DNA from: Elusimicrobiota bacterium
GTDB lineage: Bacteria; Elusimicrobiota; Elusimicrobia; Elusimicrobiales; Elusimicrobiaceae
NCBI GenBank assembly: GCA_029008615.1
Contig: JAQXJI010000007.1
Location: forward strand, 62,001 to 126,000
Direction of reading: 5' to 3'
Length of the DNA: 64,000 nt
Shown here: one piece after another, positions 37,276 through 47,256 of the stretch
Layout: each line of letters begins with the position of its first letter
How positions within the stretch are numbered: position 1 is the stretch's first letter
Notes under the pieces: model-generated
Seen by the model: the letters and a program-made list of their open reading frames with translations, nothing else
Database searches by the model: none
What the model was told of the DNA's origin: nothing
Position numbers and translations under genes: made by a program

Positions 37276-37320
37276 GTTTCCAGCGGGTAATTTTACAGAT
37301 TAAACGGAGTTGTTAATAAT

Positions 37321-37785
37321 ATGAAGAACATAACCAGAATTTCTGCGGCTGTTATAGCCTTGTTTTTAGGCGTAAACGCCTTTGCCGCGGCGGAATACGC
37401 CAGCGTGGGCGTACAGGAAGGCAATATAAGATCCTGCGCAAGCGCAAAATGCAAAATAGCTTTTAAAGTGTGGAAATACACCCCGCTTAAAATGCTTAGC
37501 GTAAGCAAAGACAAAAACTGGGTGGAAGTAAAAGATTTCCAGGGTTTTAAAGGCTGGATAAATAAAAACCTTCTTTCGGAAACACCGGGTCTTTCCGCCA
37601 AAAGCGACGCCAATATAAGGGTTTCACCCAGCAGCGACGCCGAAGTGGCTTGGATAGTGCAGGAAGGCTATCCCCTTAAATTCATCAAAAAGCAAGGCAA
37701 ATGGCTGCAAGTCGAAGGAACCGACGGCGTAAAAGGTTGGATACATTCTTCCGTCACCTGGGGCTTTTTAGAATACAAAAAATAG
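37321..37785 (+). CDS. Exported protein with two bacterial SH3 (SH3b) domains
   Basis: 154 residues. Signal peptide MKNITRISAAVIALFLGVNAFA. Two SH3b repeats: first GNIRSCASAKCKIAFKVWKYTPLKMLSVSKDKNWVEVKD...GWINKNLL, second DANIRVSPSSDAEVAWIVQEGYPLKFIKKQGKWLQVEG...GWIHSS. The pattern N(I/L)R..PS.....W.....P......WL.V....G+I is typical. Such domains bind peptidoglycan or cell-wall peptides in the periplasm. The two cysteines in the first repeat may form a disulfide. A terminator follows, so the gene is monocistronic. Confidence 0.85.
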   Translation: MKNITRISAAVIALFLGVNAFAAAEYASVGVQEGNIRSCASAKCKIAFKVWKYTPLKMLSVSKDKNWVEVKDFQGFKGWINKNLLSETPGLSAKSDANIRVSPSSDAEVAWIVQEGYPLKFIKKQGKWLQVEGTDGVKGWIHSSVTWGFLEYKK

Positions 37786-37793
37786 TTTTTATT

Positions 37794-37827
37794 AAAAAGC
37801 GGAACTTTAAAGGTTCCGCTTTTTTTA
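37794..37827 (+). terminator. Terminator after the SH3b gene
   Basis: AAAAAGCGGAACC-type stem: AAAGCGGAAC-TTTAAAG-GTTCCGCTTT with long T run. Confidence 0.85.
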
Positions 37828-37898
37828 CGTCGTAAAAAGGGGTAAAGCGTTTTTTTGCTCTGTTTAAAAAACGAAAATAAAGGTATAATTATATTAAT

Positions 37899-38366
37899 AT
37901 GAAATATATTTTAATTATATTCACGTTTGCGGTACTCGCCTTCGGCGGGTATATGATAAATTCCACTAAAGCCGACGAGGGGTTTAATCTCGCCGGGCGC
38001 GTAGAAGTGGCCGAAAGGCTGCGTAAACCCGCCCAGGCAGATAACGTCGCTTGTTCAATAGTGGTAAAAAACGAAGCCGACGTACCTATTGCGATTAAAA
38101 GGATTATTAATCCCAAATTCCCTATGGATTTTAACATCGGGAAAGAAGATTTGCTTATAGACGACGTCGAAGGCGATATAAAACTTGAAGTCCAAATAAA
38201 TTCGCACGGTAATTTGGGCGTCTTGAAAAGCGGGGATATATTTGGCCAAAGCAATCAGATGTATTCCTCCGGGCGTAAAGATATCGTGCTTGTGGCCGAT
38301 AAAATGATGGGCAAGCCCACTTTGGGTTCAAACAGAGGAAACTTCTTTAGAACCGCGGCCAGGTAA
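37899..38366 (+). CDS. Membrane-anchored protein resembling the CcmI/CycH C-terminal domain
   Basis: 155 residues. An N-terminal membrane anchor (MKYILIIFTFAVLAFGGYMI) precedes a beta-rich domain. The order LAGRVEVAERLRKPAQADNVACSIVVKNEADVPIAIKRI, FPMDFNIGKEDLL, LEVQINSHGN, LKSGDIFGQS and GRKDIVLVADKM resembles the C-terminal domain that follows the TPRs in cytochrome c maturation protein CcmI. No other cytochrome c maturation gene or TPR is here. TATAAT lies nine bases before the ATG and no Shine-Dalgarno is seen. The similarity is by eye and needs a profile search. Confidence 0.5.
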   Translation: MKYILIIFTFAVLAFGGYMINSTKADEGFNLAGRVEVAERLRKPAQADNVACSIVVKNEADVPIAIKRIINPKFPMDFNIGKEDLLIDDVEGDIKLEVQINSHGNLGVLKSGDIFGQSNQMYSSGRKDIVLVADKMMGKPTLGSNRGNFFRTAAR

Positions 38367-38385
38367 ACTGTTTTTTTGTGAATAA

Positions 38386-38414
38386 AAAGCCCTCGCTTCC
38401 GGCGGGGGCTTTTG
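38386..38414 (+). terminator. Terminator before nifU
   Basis: AAAGCCCTCGC-TTCC-GGCGGGGGCTTTT, an imperfect stem followed by TTTTG; it separates the CcmI-like gene from nifU. Confidence 0.7.
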
Positions 38415-38473
38415 CGTCAGTTGCTGAGGGCGTTTTATAGTATAATATACGTAACGGATTTGGAGATATTTTT

Positions 38474-39334
38474 ATGTGGGATTATACAGAAAAAGTGATG
38501 GATCACTTTAAAAATCCGCGCAATGTAGGGGAAATTAAAAACGCAGACGGAACGGGCCAAGTGGGCAGTTTGGTTTGCGGCGACGCTTTAAAACTTACTT
38601 TAAAAGTAAACAGGGAAACGGAAGTTATAGAGGACATCAAATTCCAGACTTTCGGCTGCGCCAGCGCGATAGCGTCCTCTTCGATTTTGACGGAAATGGC
38701 AAAAGGCAAAACTCTTGAAGAAGCCCTTAAAATAACCAACAGGGATATAGCCGACGCTTTAGGCAGCCTTCCTGAAGAAAAAATGCATTGTTCCGTAATG
38801 GGAATGGAAGCTTTGGAGGCAGCCGTAAAATCTTACCGCCAAGGCGGCGAACCCGTTATTTTTGAACAAGAACCCGGCACAAATATCGTTTGTCAGTGCT
38901 TTAACGTAAGCGAACAGGCCATAATCCAGGCCATACACAATAACAACCTTAAAACGGTGGAAGACGTAACCCATTTTACCAAAGCGGGCGGAGCCTGCGG
39001 TAAATGCAAAGGAGAGATACAAAAAATATTAAATAAAGTCCTTTCCTGCGAGATTCCTTCCGCCCCCAAAGAAGATAAACCCAAGGCTTATGCCGATATG
39101 ACCATCGTCGAAAAAATCAAAGCAGTGGAAGAAATTTTGAATAATGACGTCAAACCTAAACTTAATTTGGACGGTGGCAGTGTGGAACTTGTTGATATTG
39201 CCGGCAAAGTAATTACCGTCAAATTGCTTGGTATGTGCGGCGGATGTATGAATGCGGCTGCCACTTTAAAAGGCTTTGTCGAAAAGACTTTACGCGATAA
39301 ACTTTCGGCCGATATAGAGGTAAAACAGGCATGA
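38474..39334 (+). CDS. nifU: Iron-sulfur cluster scaffold NifU, three-domain
   Basis: 286 residues. The IscU-like domain (1-125) has LVCGDALKL, FGCASAIASSS and MHCSVMG, the three scaffold cysteines. The middle BFD-like [2Fe-2S] domain (about 140-190) has CQCFNVSE and GGACGKCKGEI. The C-terminal Nfu domain (about 210-286) has LDGGSVELVD and GMCGGCMNA. It assembles clusters with sulfur from NifS. GGAG is upstream of the ATG and TATAAT lies at 38441-38446. The stop overlaps nifS by four bases (ATGA). No nitrogenase gene is present, so this is probably the general Fe-S system, as in epsilonproteobacteria. Confidence 0.96.
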   Translation: MWDYTEKVMDHFKNPRNVGEIKNADGTGQVGSLVCGDALKLTLKVNRETEVIEDIKFQTFGCASAIASSSILTEMAKGKTLEEALKITNRDIADALGSLPEEKMHCSVMGMEALEAAVKSYRQGGEPVIFEQEPGTNIVCQCFNVSEQAIIQAIHNNNLKTVEDVTHFTKAGGACGKCKGEIQKILNKVLSCEIPSAPKEDKPKAYADMTIVEKIKAVEEILNNDVKPKLNLDGGSVELVDIAGKVITVKLLGMCGGCMNAAATLKGFVEKTLRDKLSADIEVKQA

Positions 39335-40509
39335 AAGTAATTTATTTCGATAACAACGCCACGACTATGGTTCTGCCGGATGTTTTTAAGACAATGGCCC
39401 CTTATTTTACGGAGAATTACGGCAATGCCAGCAGTATGCATCATTTTGGAGGGCTTAACAAAAAAGCGATAGAAAACGCCCGCAGAAATGTGGCCGCTCT
39501 TCTAAACGCCCAACCGACGGAGGTTATTTTTACTTCCGGCGGGACTGAAGCCGACAGCAGCGCGATATATTCCGCTTTGCGCGTTTATCCGGCAAAAAAA
39601 CATATCATAACTTCCGCGGTGGAACATCCTGCCGTTTTGGAAGTGTTCAAAAAGCTTTCTCACGAAGGTTACAGCGTTGATTTTATCAGCGTAGACGCGG
39701 ACGGACGTTTTAATATGGAACAGTATAAATCCGTTTTGAACGAAGATACAGCTTTGGTATCCGTGATGTGGGCCAACAGCGAAACGGGAACGATTTTCCC
39801 CGTAAAAGAAATCGCCGCTTTGGCGCATAAAGCGGGTGCCCTTTTCCATACCGACGCCGTGCAGGCCGTGGGCAAAATTCCTACGGACGTTAAAGATATT
39901 GATGCGGATATGCTTTCCTGCTCTTCCCACAAAATACACGGCCCTAAGGGTGTGGGCGCGCTTTACGTCAAACAAGGCGTAAGGTTTATGCCTTTTATGG
40001 TGGGCGGACATCAGGAAAAATCCAGAAGGGCTGGCACCGAAAACGTGCCGGCTTTGGTCGGTTTCGGCGAAGCCGCAAAAATCGCCAAAGAAACTTTATG
40101 GAAGTATGAGGCGCAAGTGGCCCCGTTAAGAGATAAACTTGAAAACGCTTTGCTCGCCGCCATACCGGACTGTAAAGTCAACGGGGATAAATCAAGCCGC
40201 CTTCCCAATACTAGTAATATAAGTTTCGGTTATGTGGAAGGGGAATCCATACTTATGATGCTTGACGAGCATAACATTTGCGCTTCTTCGGGCTCGGCTT
40301 GCACTTCCGGCTCTTTGGAGCCTTCCCACGTTTTAATGGCTATGGGCGTTCCGTTTCAGTTCGCTCACGGTTCAATAAGGTTTTCCTTAAGCAAATTCAA
40401 TACGGAAGAGGAAGTCGACGCCGTTGTCAAAGTTCTTCCGCCTATTATTAAAAGGCTTAGGGAAATATCCCCGTTTCACGGGCAGAAGATAGCTTGCCCC
40501 GCACGCTAA
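39331..40509 (+). CDS. nifS: Cysteine desulfurase NifS
   Basis: 392 residues. The PLP fold begins YFDNNATTMVLPDV, TSGGTEADSSAIYSAL binds phosphate, HTDAVQAVGKIP carries the ring-contact Asp, and SCSSHKIHGPKGVGALYV holds the Schiff-base Lys. The sulfur-accepting Cys is in the flexible loop SSGSACTSGSLEPSHVL. It transfers sulfur from cysteine to NifU. It is translationally coupled to nifU and 22 bases before secA. Confidence 0.97.
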   Translation: MKVIYFDNNATTMVLPDVFKTMAPYFTENYGNASSMHHFGGLNKKAIENARRNVAALLNAQPTEVIFTSGGTEADSSAIYSALRVYPAKKHIITSAVEHPAVLEVFKKLSHEGYSVDFISVDADGRFNMEQYKSVLNEDTALVSVMWANSETGTIFPVKEIAALAHKAGALFHTDAVQAVGKIPTDVKDIDADMLSCSSHKIHGPKGVGALYVKQGVRFMPFMVGGHQEKSRRAGTENVPALVGFGEAAKIAKETLWKYEAQVAPLRDKLENALLAAIPDCKVNGDKSSRLPNTSNISFGYVEGESILMMLDEHNICASSGSACTSGSLEPSHVLMAMGVPFQFAHGSIRFSLSKFNTEEEVDAVVKVLPPIIKRLREISPFHGQKIACPAR

Positions 40510-40531
40510 AAAATTATTTTAAAGAGGATAT

Positions 40532-43117
40532 ATGCTTACTTATATAGTTGATAAATTAATCGGTACAAAAAGCGAAAGACAATTAAAAAAATACTATCCG
40601 GTTGTAAACAAAATCAATGAGCTGGAAAAAACTTTTTCCCCTTTAACAGACGCCCAACTGAAAGAAAAAACGTCCGAATTTAAAGAACGCTTAAACAAAG
40701 GCGAAACTTTGGATGATATCCTCCCCGAGGCTTTCGCTTTGGTAAGGGAAGCGGCTAAAAGGGTTTTGGGCCTTAGGCATTATGACGTACAACTTTTGGG
40801 CGGGATGGTTTTGCATAATGGCAAAATCGCCGAAATGCGCACCGGAGAAGGTAAAACTTTGGTGGCGACATTGCCCTCTTACCTCAACGCTTTGACGGGC
40901 AAGGGCGTGCACGTCGTTACCGTAAACGACTATTTGGCCAAACGCGACAGACAATGGATGGGCCCGGTACACGAATTCTTGGGCTTAAGCGTAGGCTATA
41001 TCAGCCACGATATGGACAATGCCGAACGCCGCGAAATGTATTTAAAAGATATAACTTATGTAACCAATAACGAGCTTGGTTTTGATTATCTGCGTGATAA
41101 TATGGTTATCCGCGCCGGGGACAGAGTTCAGCGCAAACTTAATTATTGTATAGTTGACGAAGTGGACTCAATACTTATTGACGAGGCCAGAACTCCGCTT
41201 ATCATTTCCGGCCCGTCCGACCAAAAGACCGATAAGTATTATATCGTCAACAGAATGGTGCCTTCCCTTAAAATCCGCAAAATTACGGAAAAGGACGAAG
41301 TAAACGCCAAATACGCAGGGGAAGACCTTTCCAAAGGCTATGACGCTTTAATTGACGAAAAGAATCATACCGTTACGCTTACTGACGAAGGCGTCGCCAA
41401 AGCCGAAAAAATGCTCGGAGTGCCCAATTTATATAACGATGTGGAATCCGAATGGGTGCACCACATTAATCAGGCTTTAAGGGCGCATCATCTGTATGAG
41501 AAAGACGTCCATTACGTAATTAAAGACGGCGAAGTTATTATCGTGGACGAGTTTACCGGACGCCTTATGCCCGGCAGACGCTGGTCCGACGGTTTGCACC
41601 AAGCCGTTGAAGCCAAAGAGCATTTGCCGATAAAAGAAGAAAATCAAACTTTGGCAACGATTACGTTCCAGAACTTTTTTAAACTTTACAATAAACTTTC
41701 CGGTATGACGGGTACGGCTATGACGGAAGCCAACGAATTTTGGACGATTTATAAATTGGACGTCGTCGAAATTCCTTCCAACAAACCTTGTTTAAGAAAG
41801 GATGACCCGGACATAATTTATAAAACCGAACGCGAAAAATTCAACGCCGTCATAGAAGACGTGGAACAGCTTTGGCGCAAAGGTTTGCCGGTGCTGGTGG
41901 GTACGCGCTCGATAGAAAAGTCGGAAAAACTTTCTGAGCTTTTAAGAAAGCGCGGCATTCCCCATAAAGTTTTAAACGCCAAATATCACGAAATGGAAGC
42001 ACAAATAATCAGCCAGGCCGGACGCAAAGGCGCGGTAACGATAGCCACCAATATGGCCGGGCGCGGTACGGATATAGTTTTGGGCGGCAATCCCTGTGAT
42101 AAAGCCGAACAGGAATATGTGGCCGAGCACGGCGGGCTTACCGTAATAGGCACGGAACGCCACGAAAGCAGACGTATAGATAATCAGCTTCGCGGACGCT
42201 GTGCAAGGCAGGGCGATAAAGGCTCAAGCAGATTTTACGTCGCTTTGGATGACGAACTTATGCGCCTTTTCGGCAGCGAGCGCATAGCTTCGGTAATGAC
42301 GACTTTGGGTATGAAAGACGGCGAGAGCATTAAATCCCGCATAATTTCCAAGCAGATAGAAGGCGCGCAGAGGCGCGTTGAAGGCCATAACTTTGACATA
42401 AGAAAACACCTTTTGGATTATGATAAAGTAATGAATCAGCAAAGAACGGCCGTCTATAATTTAAGGAACGCCATTTTGGACGGAGCCAACTTCAGCGAGC
42501 GCATTAATCAAATGATTGAAGAAACCGCGGAGGAACTGTTCTGCCAATTCTTTAATCATCATCATCCCAAGCAGTCCGATTTTTCCGGGTTAAACGCCGT
42601 ATTTAAAAGACGCTTTACTTTGGATTTGGACTTGTCTGCGGAAAATACGCTCGGCAAGAACGAAAAAGTTATTTTGGAAGACATAATCTCCAAAATCAAA
42701 GAGGTTTATACGCAAAGGGCAAATTACTTCCTTGAGCAGGGCATTTTGTTTGACGAGATTGAACGTATGCTTCTTTTACAGCTTTTGGACCAAAGTTGGA
42801 AACAGCACCTTTACGAACTTGATCAGCTTCAGAAAAGCGTAGGCCTTAGGGCTTACGGGCAGAAAGATCCGCTTATTGAATATCAGAAAGAGTCTTTTAA
42901 CCTTTATCAAAATATGATGACAAGGGTGAGAGATTTGTTTGTGGATTATATCTTCCGCTTGCAGCTTCCTCCGCAAAGAAGGCAGCCGGTTGTAAAGCAA
43001 GCGGCGGCCGAAGAACAAAACGGCTCAACGCCCGCGCAGGAACCGCATAAAATCGGCAGGAATGATTTGTGTCCTTGCGGCAGCGGGAAAAAATATAAAA
43101 AATGCTGCGGAAAATAA
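40532..43117 (+). CDS. secA: Preprotein translocase ATPase SecA
   Basis: 861 residues. Walker A EMRTGEGKTLVATLPSYLNAL, Walker B VDEVDSILIDEARTPLIISG, the preprotein cross-linking and helical wing domains, and the motor core TNMAGRGTDIVLGGNP with RQGDKGSSRFYV are present. The C-terminal zinc tail [18 protein letters not shown] binds SecB or ribosomes. It drives protein export through SecYEG. AAAGAGGATAT precedes the ATG. The stop lies inside the start of lnt, giving a 16-base overlap. Confidence 0.98.
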   Translation: MLTYIVDKLIGTKSERQLKKYYPVVNKINELEKTFSPLTDAQLKEKTSEFKERLNKGETLDDILPEAFALVREAAKRVLGLRHYDVQLLGGMVLHNGKIAEMRTGEGKTLVATLPSYLNALTGKGVHVVTVNDYLAKRDRQWMGPVHEFLGLSVGYISHDMDNAERREMYLKDITYVTNNELGFDYLRDNMVIRAGDRVQRKLNYCIVDEVDSILIDEARTPLIISGPSDQKTDKYYIVNRMVPSLKIRKITEKDEVNAKYAGEDLSKGYDALIDEKNHTVTLTDEGVAKAEKMLGVPNLYNDVESEWVHHINQALRAHHLYEKDVHYVIKDGEVIIVDEFTGRLMPGRRWSDGLHQAVEAKEHLPIKEENQTLATITFQNFFKLYNKLSGMTGTAMTEANEFWTIYKLDVVEIPSNKPCLRKDDPDIIYKTEREKFNAVIEDVEQLWRKGLPVLVGTRSIEKSEKLSELLRKRGIPHKVLNAKYHEMEAQIISQAGRKGAVTIATNMAGRGTDIVLGGNPCDKAEQEYVAEHGGLTVIGTERHESRRIDNQLRGRCARQGDKGSSRFYVALDDELMRLFGSERIASVMTTLGMKDGESIKSRIISKQIEGAQRRVEGHNFDIRKHLLDYDKVMNQQRTAVYNLRNAILDGANFSERINQMIEETAEELFCQFFNHHHPKQSDFSGLNAVFKRRFTLDLDLSAENTLGKNEKVILEDIISKIKEVYTQRANYFLEQGILFDEIERMLLLQLLDQSWKQHLYELDQLQKSVGLRAYGQKDPLIEYQKESFNLYQNMMTRVRDLFVDYIFRLQLPPQRRQPVVKQAAAEEQNGSTPAQEPHKIGRNDLCPCGSGKKYKKCCGK

Positions 43118-45072
43118 ACTTTAAGTCTTTGACGGAAAAAGCCAAAGGGTTTTTTAAAAAAGGCGAAGCAGGCAAACGCCCTGATGTCCCCGCCGCGTCT
43201 TCCGCGCCGGTAAAACCGGCGGAAGCAAGCGGAGTTAAAGATACCGCTTCTCCGGCGCAAACGGGGCGTGCGGATAATACCGTCGCCGGTATGATACCTA
43301 AAGACGATATGTACGGCGCGCCGCCGACGCATAGTTCCCTTAAAGTAAAAGAGGAAGATTTTTTTGTCGGCAATAGTTCCGATTTTCTTAAACCGATATC
43401 GGAAGAGGACGTTGAGGACATTGACCTTAAGCCTTTGGGTGAAGAACATCCCGATATTATCAAAGCCGATAAAAAAATATTGGTTGTTCAGTTGTTTAAA
43501 GATTTGTTTTCCGGCATTGTCGTTGCGCTTTGCGCCGTAGCCTGCGGTCTTTTGTTGGCCGAAAGCTATATAACCAAGGCCGCTCCGGTTTACGCTTGGC
43601 TGGCTTTCATTCCTTTTACAATAGCGATTTTTAATATAAGAAGCGCATTTTTCAGCCTTATATTCGGTTGGCTTACCGGCGGGATATTTTACTTCGTAAC
43701 GCTTAATTGGATTTCGCTTACGGTTATGGAAGGAACCGGCAATCACGGCTTGGCTATGACGGCGCTTACCGCGCTTTCTTCGGTGCTTGCATTGCAGTTT
43801 GCTTTATTTTCCTTTGGCTCTTATTATCTTAAGAGGATTCCTTTTGCCTGGCCTTTTGCAGCGGCCTGCCTTTGGGTCGGCCTGGAAATCGTACATCAGT
43901 TGATAGCTTTGAAGTTTATGGCGTTCCCTTGGTTTGTACTGGGCTATACGCAGTTTAATTTCATTTATCTTATCCAAATAAGTTCTTACACCGGCGTTTA
44001 CGGCGTAAGTTTTATGGTGGCGTTTACCTCTTTGGTTTGCGGCTTTTTGGTTTTGAAAATGAACCGCGTCCTTAAAATGTTTTATTTTACTTTGGCCTTC
44101 TGCCTTATGTTGTTTGTTTTGAGTTTCGGGCATAAAGTTATTAAAGAACAGCTTAATTATATTCAGGCTTCGCCCCATACTTTGCGCGTGGCCTTAATGC
44201 AGCCCTATACTCATAAACTGCATATTGAGGGCCGTTACGAGGATGTTGTTTTTACCATAGCGGGCCAGCTGGAAGCTTTAAAGAATAAAAACGCTTCTTT
44301 CATCATTTGGCCGGAAAGTTCCCTGCCGGGCGATTTGCTTCAAAACGAATATATGGATTATATTAAAGAGCAAAGTGCGGAGCTTAAAGCTTGGCAGCTC
44401 TTCGGCGGGACGGAAGACGCCGACGAAGAGCAATACGTCGCGGCGGTTTTGGTAAACGAAACGGGTGTAACCGACGATTACAAGAAGACCAAACTTGTAC
44501 CCTTTGGGGAATTTTTGCCCTTTAAATTTTTACTCGGCGGTTTTTACGAGAGCAACGGAATAACGTCGCTTACAGGTGTTTTTACGCCTGGCACGGAACC
44601 GGGCAAAACTCTTAAAATAAACGTGCCCGCTCAAGGAAAGGCTAAAAAGGAAGAATTTACTTTCGGCACGGAGATTTGTTTTGAGTCCATTTTCCCTTCA
44701 ATATACAGGGCTCAGGCCGAGAACGGTGCGGAGTTCTTTGTTAATATTTCAAATGACGGGTGGTTCTTGGAAAGCGCTGCGCCTTATCAGCATTTACGGG
44801 CCAATGTATTCAGAGCGGTGGAAAACCGCCGCCCGCTGCTGCGTTCCACTAATACGGGCATTTCGGCGTGGATAGACAGCCTCGGCAAAATCCGCTTTGA
44901 AACCGGCCTTAACAAGCAGGAAAGTTCCGTTTTCAACTTTGTTTTTAAAGACAGAGATACAAAAACTTTCTATACTTTGCACGGCGATGTTTTTGCCTAC
45001 GGTTGTTTGGCTTTTGCGGCGGCTTTGGTAATTTTCGGTATGGTATTTTTGAGCGTAAGAAATGAGTATTGA
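43102..45072 (+). CDS. lnt: Apolipoprotein N-acyltransferase with long N-terminal extension
   Basis: 656 residues, about 130 longer than usual Lnt. Residues 1-125 are polar, Pro/Ala-rich then acidic ([30 protein letters not shown]), with no fold recognised. About six membrane helices follow (125-345) and then a nitrilase-like periplasmic domain with the triad Glu404 (WPESS), Lys464 ([10 protein letters not shown]) and Cys526 (GTEICFES). It N-acylates lipoproteins, consistent with the several lipoproteins here and a diderm envelope. The last helix ends at the C-terminus. It overlaps secA by 16 and prfB by 11 bases. Confidence 0.93.
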   Translation: MLRKINFKSLTEKAKGFFKKGEAGKRPDVPAASSAPVKPAEASGVKDTASPAQTGRADNTVAGMIPKDDMYGAPPTHSSLKVKEEDFFVGNSSDFLKPISEEDVEDIDLKPLGEEHPDIIKADKKILVVQLFKDLFSGIVVALCAVACGLLLAESYITKAAPVYAWLAFIPFTIAIFNIRSAFFSLIFGWLTGGIFYFVTLNWISLTVMEGTGNHGLAMTALTALSSVLALQFALFSFGSYYLKRIPFAWPFAAACLWVGLEIVHQLIALKFMAFPWFVLGYTQFNFIYLIQISSYTGVYGVSFMVAFTSLVCGFLVLKMNRVLKMFYFTLAFCLMLFVLSFGHKVIKEQLNYIQASPHTLRVALMQPYTHKLHIEGRYEDVVFTIAGQLEALKNKNASFIIWPESSLPGDLLQNEYMDYIKEQSAELKAWQLFGGTEDADEEQYVAAVLVNETGVTDDYKKTKLVPFGEFLPFKFLLGGFYESNGITSLTGVFTPGTEPGKTLKINVPAQGKAKKEEFTFGTEICFESIFPSIYRAQAENGAEFFVNISNDGWFLESAAPYQHLRANVFRAVENRRPLLRSTNTGISAWIDSLGKIRFETGLNKQESSVFNFVFKDRDTKTFYTLHGDVFAYGCLAFAAALVIFGMVFLSVRNEY

Positions 45073-46171
45073 AACTAAAGATTTGCAGCAGCTTTCCGCG
45101 GATATCGCGCAAAGGCTTGATAAACTTTTTGAAATCCAGCACATAACGAAAAAGCGGGATATCCTTAAAGAAAAGGAAGCCCTTAGCTCCGCACCGGATT
45201 TTTGGAATGACGCGGACAAAGCCAAAGCCGTTTCAAAGGAAATAGATTCGCTTAAAAGCGATATAGAAGCTTACACTTCTATGCGCGCGCGTTTGGAAGA
45301 CGCTGAAACTTTGCTTGCTTTGGCGGTGGAAATGGCCGACGAAGGCGAACTGACCAATGTTGAAACCGCGCTTAAATCTTTGGACGAAACTTTGAAATCG
45401 GCCGAGTTTAAAACCAAACTTTCCAGGCCGGAAGACAAATTAAACGCCATAGTCAGCATACACGCCGGCGCAGGCGGAACGGAATCCTGCGATTGGGCAG
45501 ATATGTTGTTAAGAATGTATACCCGTTGGGCCGAACAGCATAATTTTAAAGTTCACATAACGGATATTTTACCGGGTGAAGAGGCCGGAGTAAAAAACGT
45601 AACTTTGTTTATAGAAGGCCCTTACGCTTACGGCTTTTTAAAAAGCGAAAACGGCGTACACAGGCTAGTGAGAATTTCCCCTTTTGACGCCAACAGCCGC
45701 AGGCATACCTCGTTTGCTTCTTTGGACATACTGCCCGATATCGAAGACGAAATCAATATAGAAATTTTGGATAAAGATATAGAAGTAACCACCTGCCGCA
45801 GCGGCGGTGCGGGCGGCCAGAACGTCAATAAGGTGGAAACAGCCGTGCGCATTTTGCACAAACCTACGGGGATAGTCGTCGCCTGCCAGGTTGAGCGTTC
45901 CCAACTGCAAAACAAAACGCGCGCTATGAAAATGCTTAAAGCCAAGTTGTACGAAATGGAACTCGATAAAAAACGCTCGGAAATGGAACGCCATTACAGC
46001 GAAAAGGGCGATATCGCTTGGGGCCATCAGATACGCTCCTATGTGTTTATGCCTTATCAGCTTGTAAAAGATTTGCGGACGGGTTATGAAACTTCCAATA
46101 TCCAAGGCGTTATGGACGGCGATTTGGACTCTTTTATGCAGGCTTATCTTGATTATAAAGCCGGTGCTTAA
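45062..46171 (+). CDS. prfB: Peptide chain release factor 2
   Basis: 369 residues. The stop-codon anticodon-like tripeptide SPF ([13 protein letters not shown]) marks RF2, reading UGA and UAA, and GGQ in [17 protein letters not shown] triggers hydrolysis. The frame is open from the ATG with no in-frame UGA near codon 25, so the autoregulatory +1 frameshift of many prfB genes is absent. It starts inside lnt and its stop overlaps hemW by one base. Confidence 0.97.
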   Translation: MSIETKDLQQLSADIAQRLDKLFEIQHITKKRDILKEKEALSSAPDFWNDADKAKAVSKEIDSLKSDIEAYTSMRARLEDAETLLALAVEMADEGELTNVETALKSLDETLKSAEFKTKLSRPEDKLNAIVSIHAGAGGTESCDWADMLLRMYTRWAEQHNFKVHITDILPGEEAGVKNVTLFIEGPYAYGFLKSENGVHRLVRISPFDANSRRHTSFASLDILPDIEDEINIEILDKDIEVTTCRSGGAGGQNVNKVETAVRILHKPTGIVVACQVERSQLQNKTRAMKMLKAKLYEMELDKKRSEMERHYSEKGDIAWGHQIRSYVFMPYQLVKDLRTGYETSNIQGVMDGDLDSFMQAYLDYKAGA

Positions 46172-47256
46172 TGCTTGGTCTTTATATACATATTCCTTTT
46201 TGCGTCAGCAAATGTTTTTATTGCGATTTCGCTTCCTATCCCGGCAAAACCGCTTTGATAACTCCTTACCTAAAAGCTTTGGAAAAAGAATCCGGCCTTT
46301 ACCGGCTTAAAACAAAACCGCAAACCGTTTATATAGGCGGCGGTACGCCCAGCATTTTAAGCGCGGAACAAATAAAATTTTTGCTTGATTTTATCAATGC
46401 GAAGTACGGCGGCGGTTTTAAAGAATTTACTTTTGAATGCAATCCGGAAAGCGTAAACGAAGAAAAACTAAAAATTTTAAAAGAGGGCGGAGTTAACCGC
46501 ATAAGTTTGGGGCTTCAAAGTTTTAATGACGCGGAACTTAAGCTTATAGGCCGCGCGCACAATAAGGCCGATTTTATAAAAGCATATTCTCTTGTCGTTA
46601 AATATTTTGATAATATCAATATCGACTTGATAGCCGCTTTGCCAGGACAGACAAAAGAAAGTTTTTTAAGCGGGCTGAAAGCCGTTTTGGATTTTAAGCC
46701 GAGGCACATTTCCCTCTACGGTTTGCAGGTTGAAGAAGGTACGCCGCTTTTTCGGCAAGGCTATTCTTACGACGACGCTTTTTATGTGGAGCTACTGGAG
46801 AGCGCGTATAAAATTTTAACCGCTTGCGGTTTTGAACAGTATGAAATTTCCAATTACGCTATGCCCGGCGCGGAAAGCTTGCATAATATAAATTATTGGC
46901 TTGGCGGAGAATATTTGGGCTTGGGTGCGGCCGCCGGCGGTTATTTGGGCGGAGAGAGATATGGAAACTTCCCCGGGATTGAAGAGTATATTTCTTCCGT
47001 AAACAAAGGGGAAAGGCCTCTTTCTTTTAAAGAAACACTTTGCGGTAAAGCAAAAACCGGGGAAAAAATAATGACGGCTTTCAGATACTTAAAAGGTTTT
47101 AAACCGGATTTGCAAATGTTAAAATATTTCGGTGCGGATTTTGACGATTTGCTTAAAGCCGGCCTTATAGAAAATGACGGCGAGAATTTAAAACTTTCCG
47201 CCAAAGGCAAATATTTTGCCAATCAGGTATTCAGCCGTTTTGTGGAGCCTTTTTAA
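46171..47256 (+). CDS. hemW: HemW-like radical SAM protein (heme chaperone)
   Basis: 361 residues. The radical SAM cluster motif is IPFCVSKCFYCDF; CDF after the third Cys, not CxC, and the absence of an N-terminal extension separate HemW from coproporphyrinogen oxidase HemN. YIGGGTPSIL and NPESVNEEKLKILKEGGVNRISLGLQSF are typical, as is the HemN C-terminal domain. HemW binds heme and is thought to pass it to apoproteins. Many database entries call it coproporphyrinogen III oxidase, which is not supported. It is coupled to prfB (TAATG) and is directly followed by the CofE-like gene. Confidence 0.92.
   Translation: MLGLYIHIPFCVSKCFYCDFASYPGKTALITPYLKALEKESGLYRLKTKPQTVYIGGGTPSILSAEQIKFLLDFINAKYGGGFKEFTFECNPESVNEEKLKILKEGGVNRISLGLQSFNDAELKLIGRAHNKADFIKAYSLVVKYFDNINIDLIAALPGQTKESFLSGLKAVLDFKPRHISLYGLQVEEGTPLFRQGYSYDDAFYVELLESAYKILTACGFEQYEISNYAMPGAESLHNINYWLGGEYLGLGAAAGGYLGGERYGNFPGIEEYISSVNKGERPLSFKETLCGKAKTGEKIMTAFRYLKGFKPDLQMLKYFGADFDDLLKAGLIENDGENLKLSAKGKYFANQVFSRFVEPF

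Noticed and set aside
42946-43746. Long antisense ORF of 266 codons opposite secA/lnt
   Set aside because: Shadow of lnt/secA; Arg/Phe-rich low-quality translation without motifs, no ribosome site. The same holds for other antisense ORFs in the track, such as 15496-16149, 27450-28097 and 8690-9316.
45062-45160. Programmed +1 frameshift in prfB
   Set aside because: Looked for an in-frame UGA after CUU near codon 25; the frame is open from the ATG, so no frameshift is needed.
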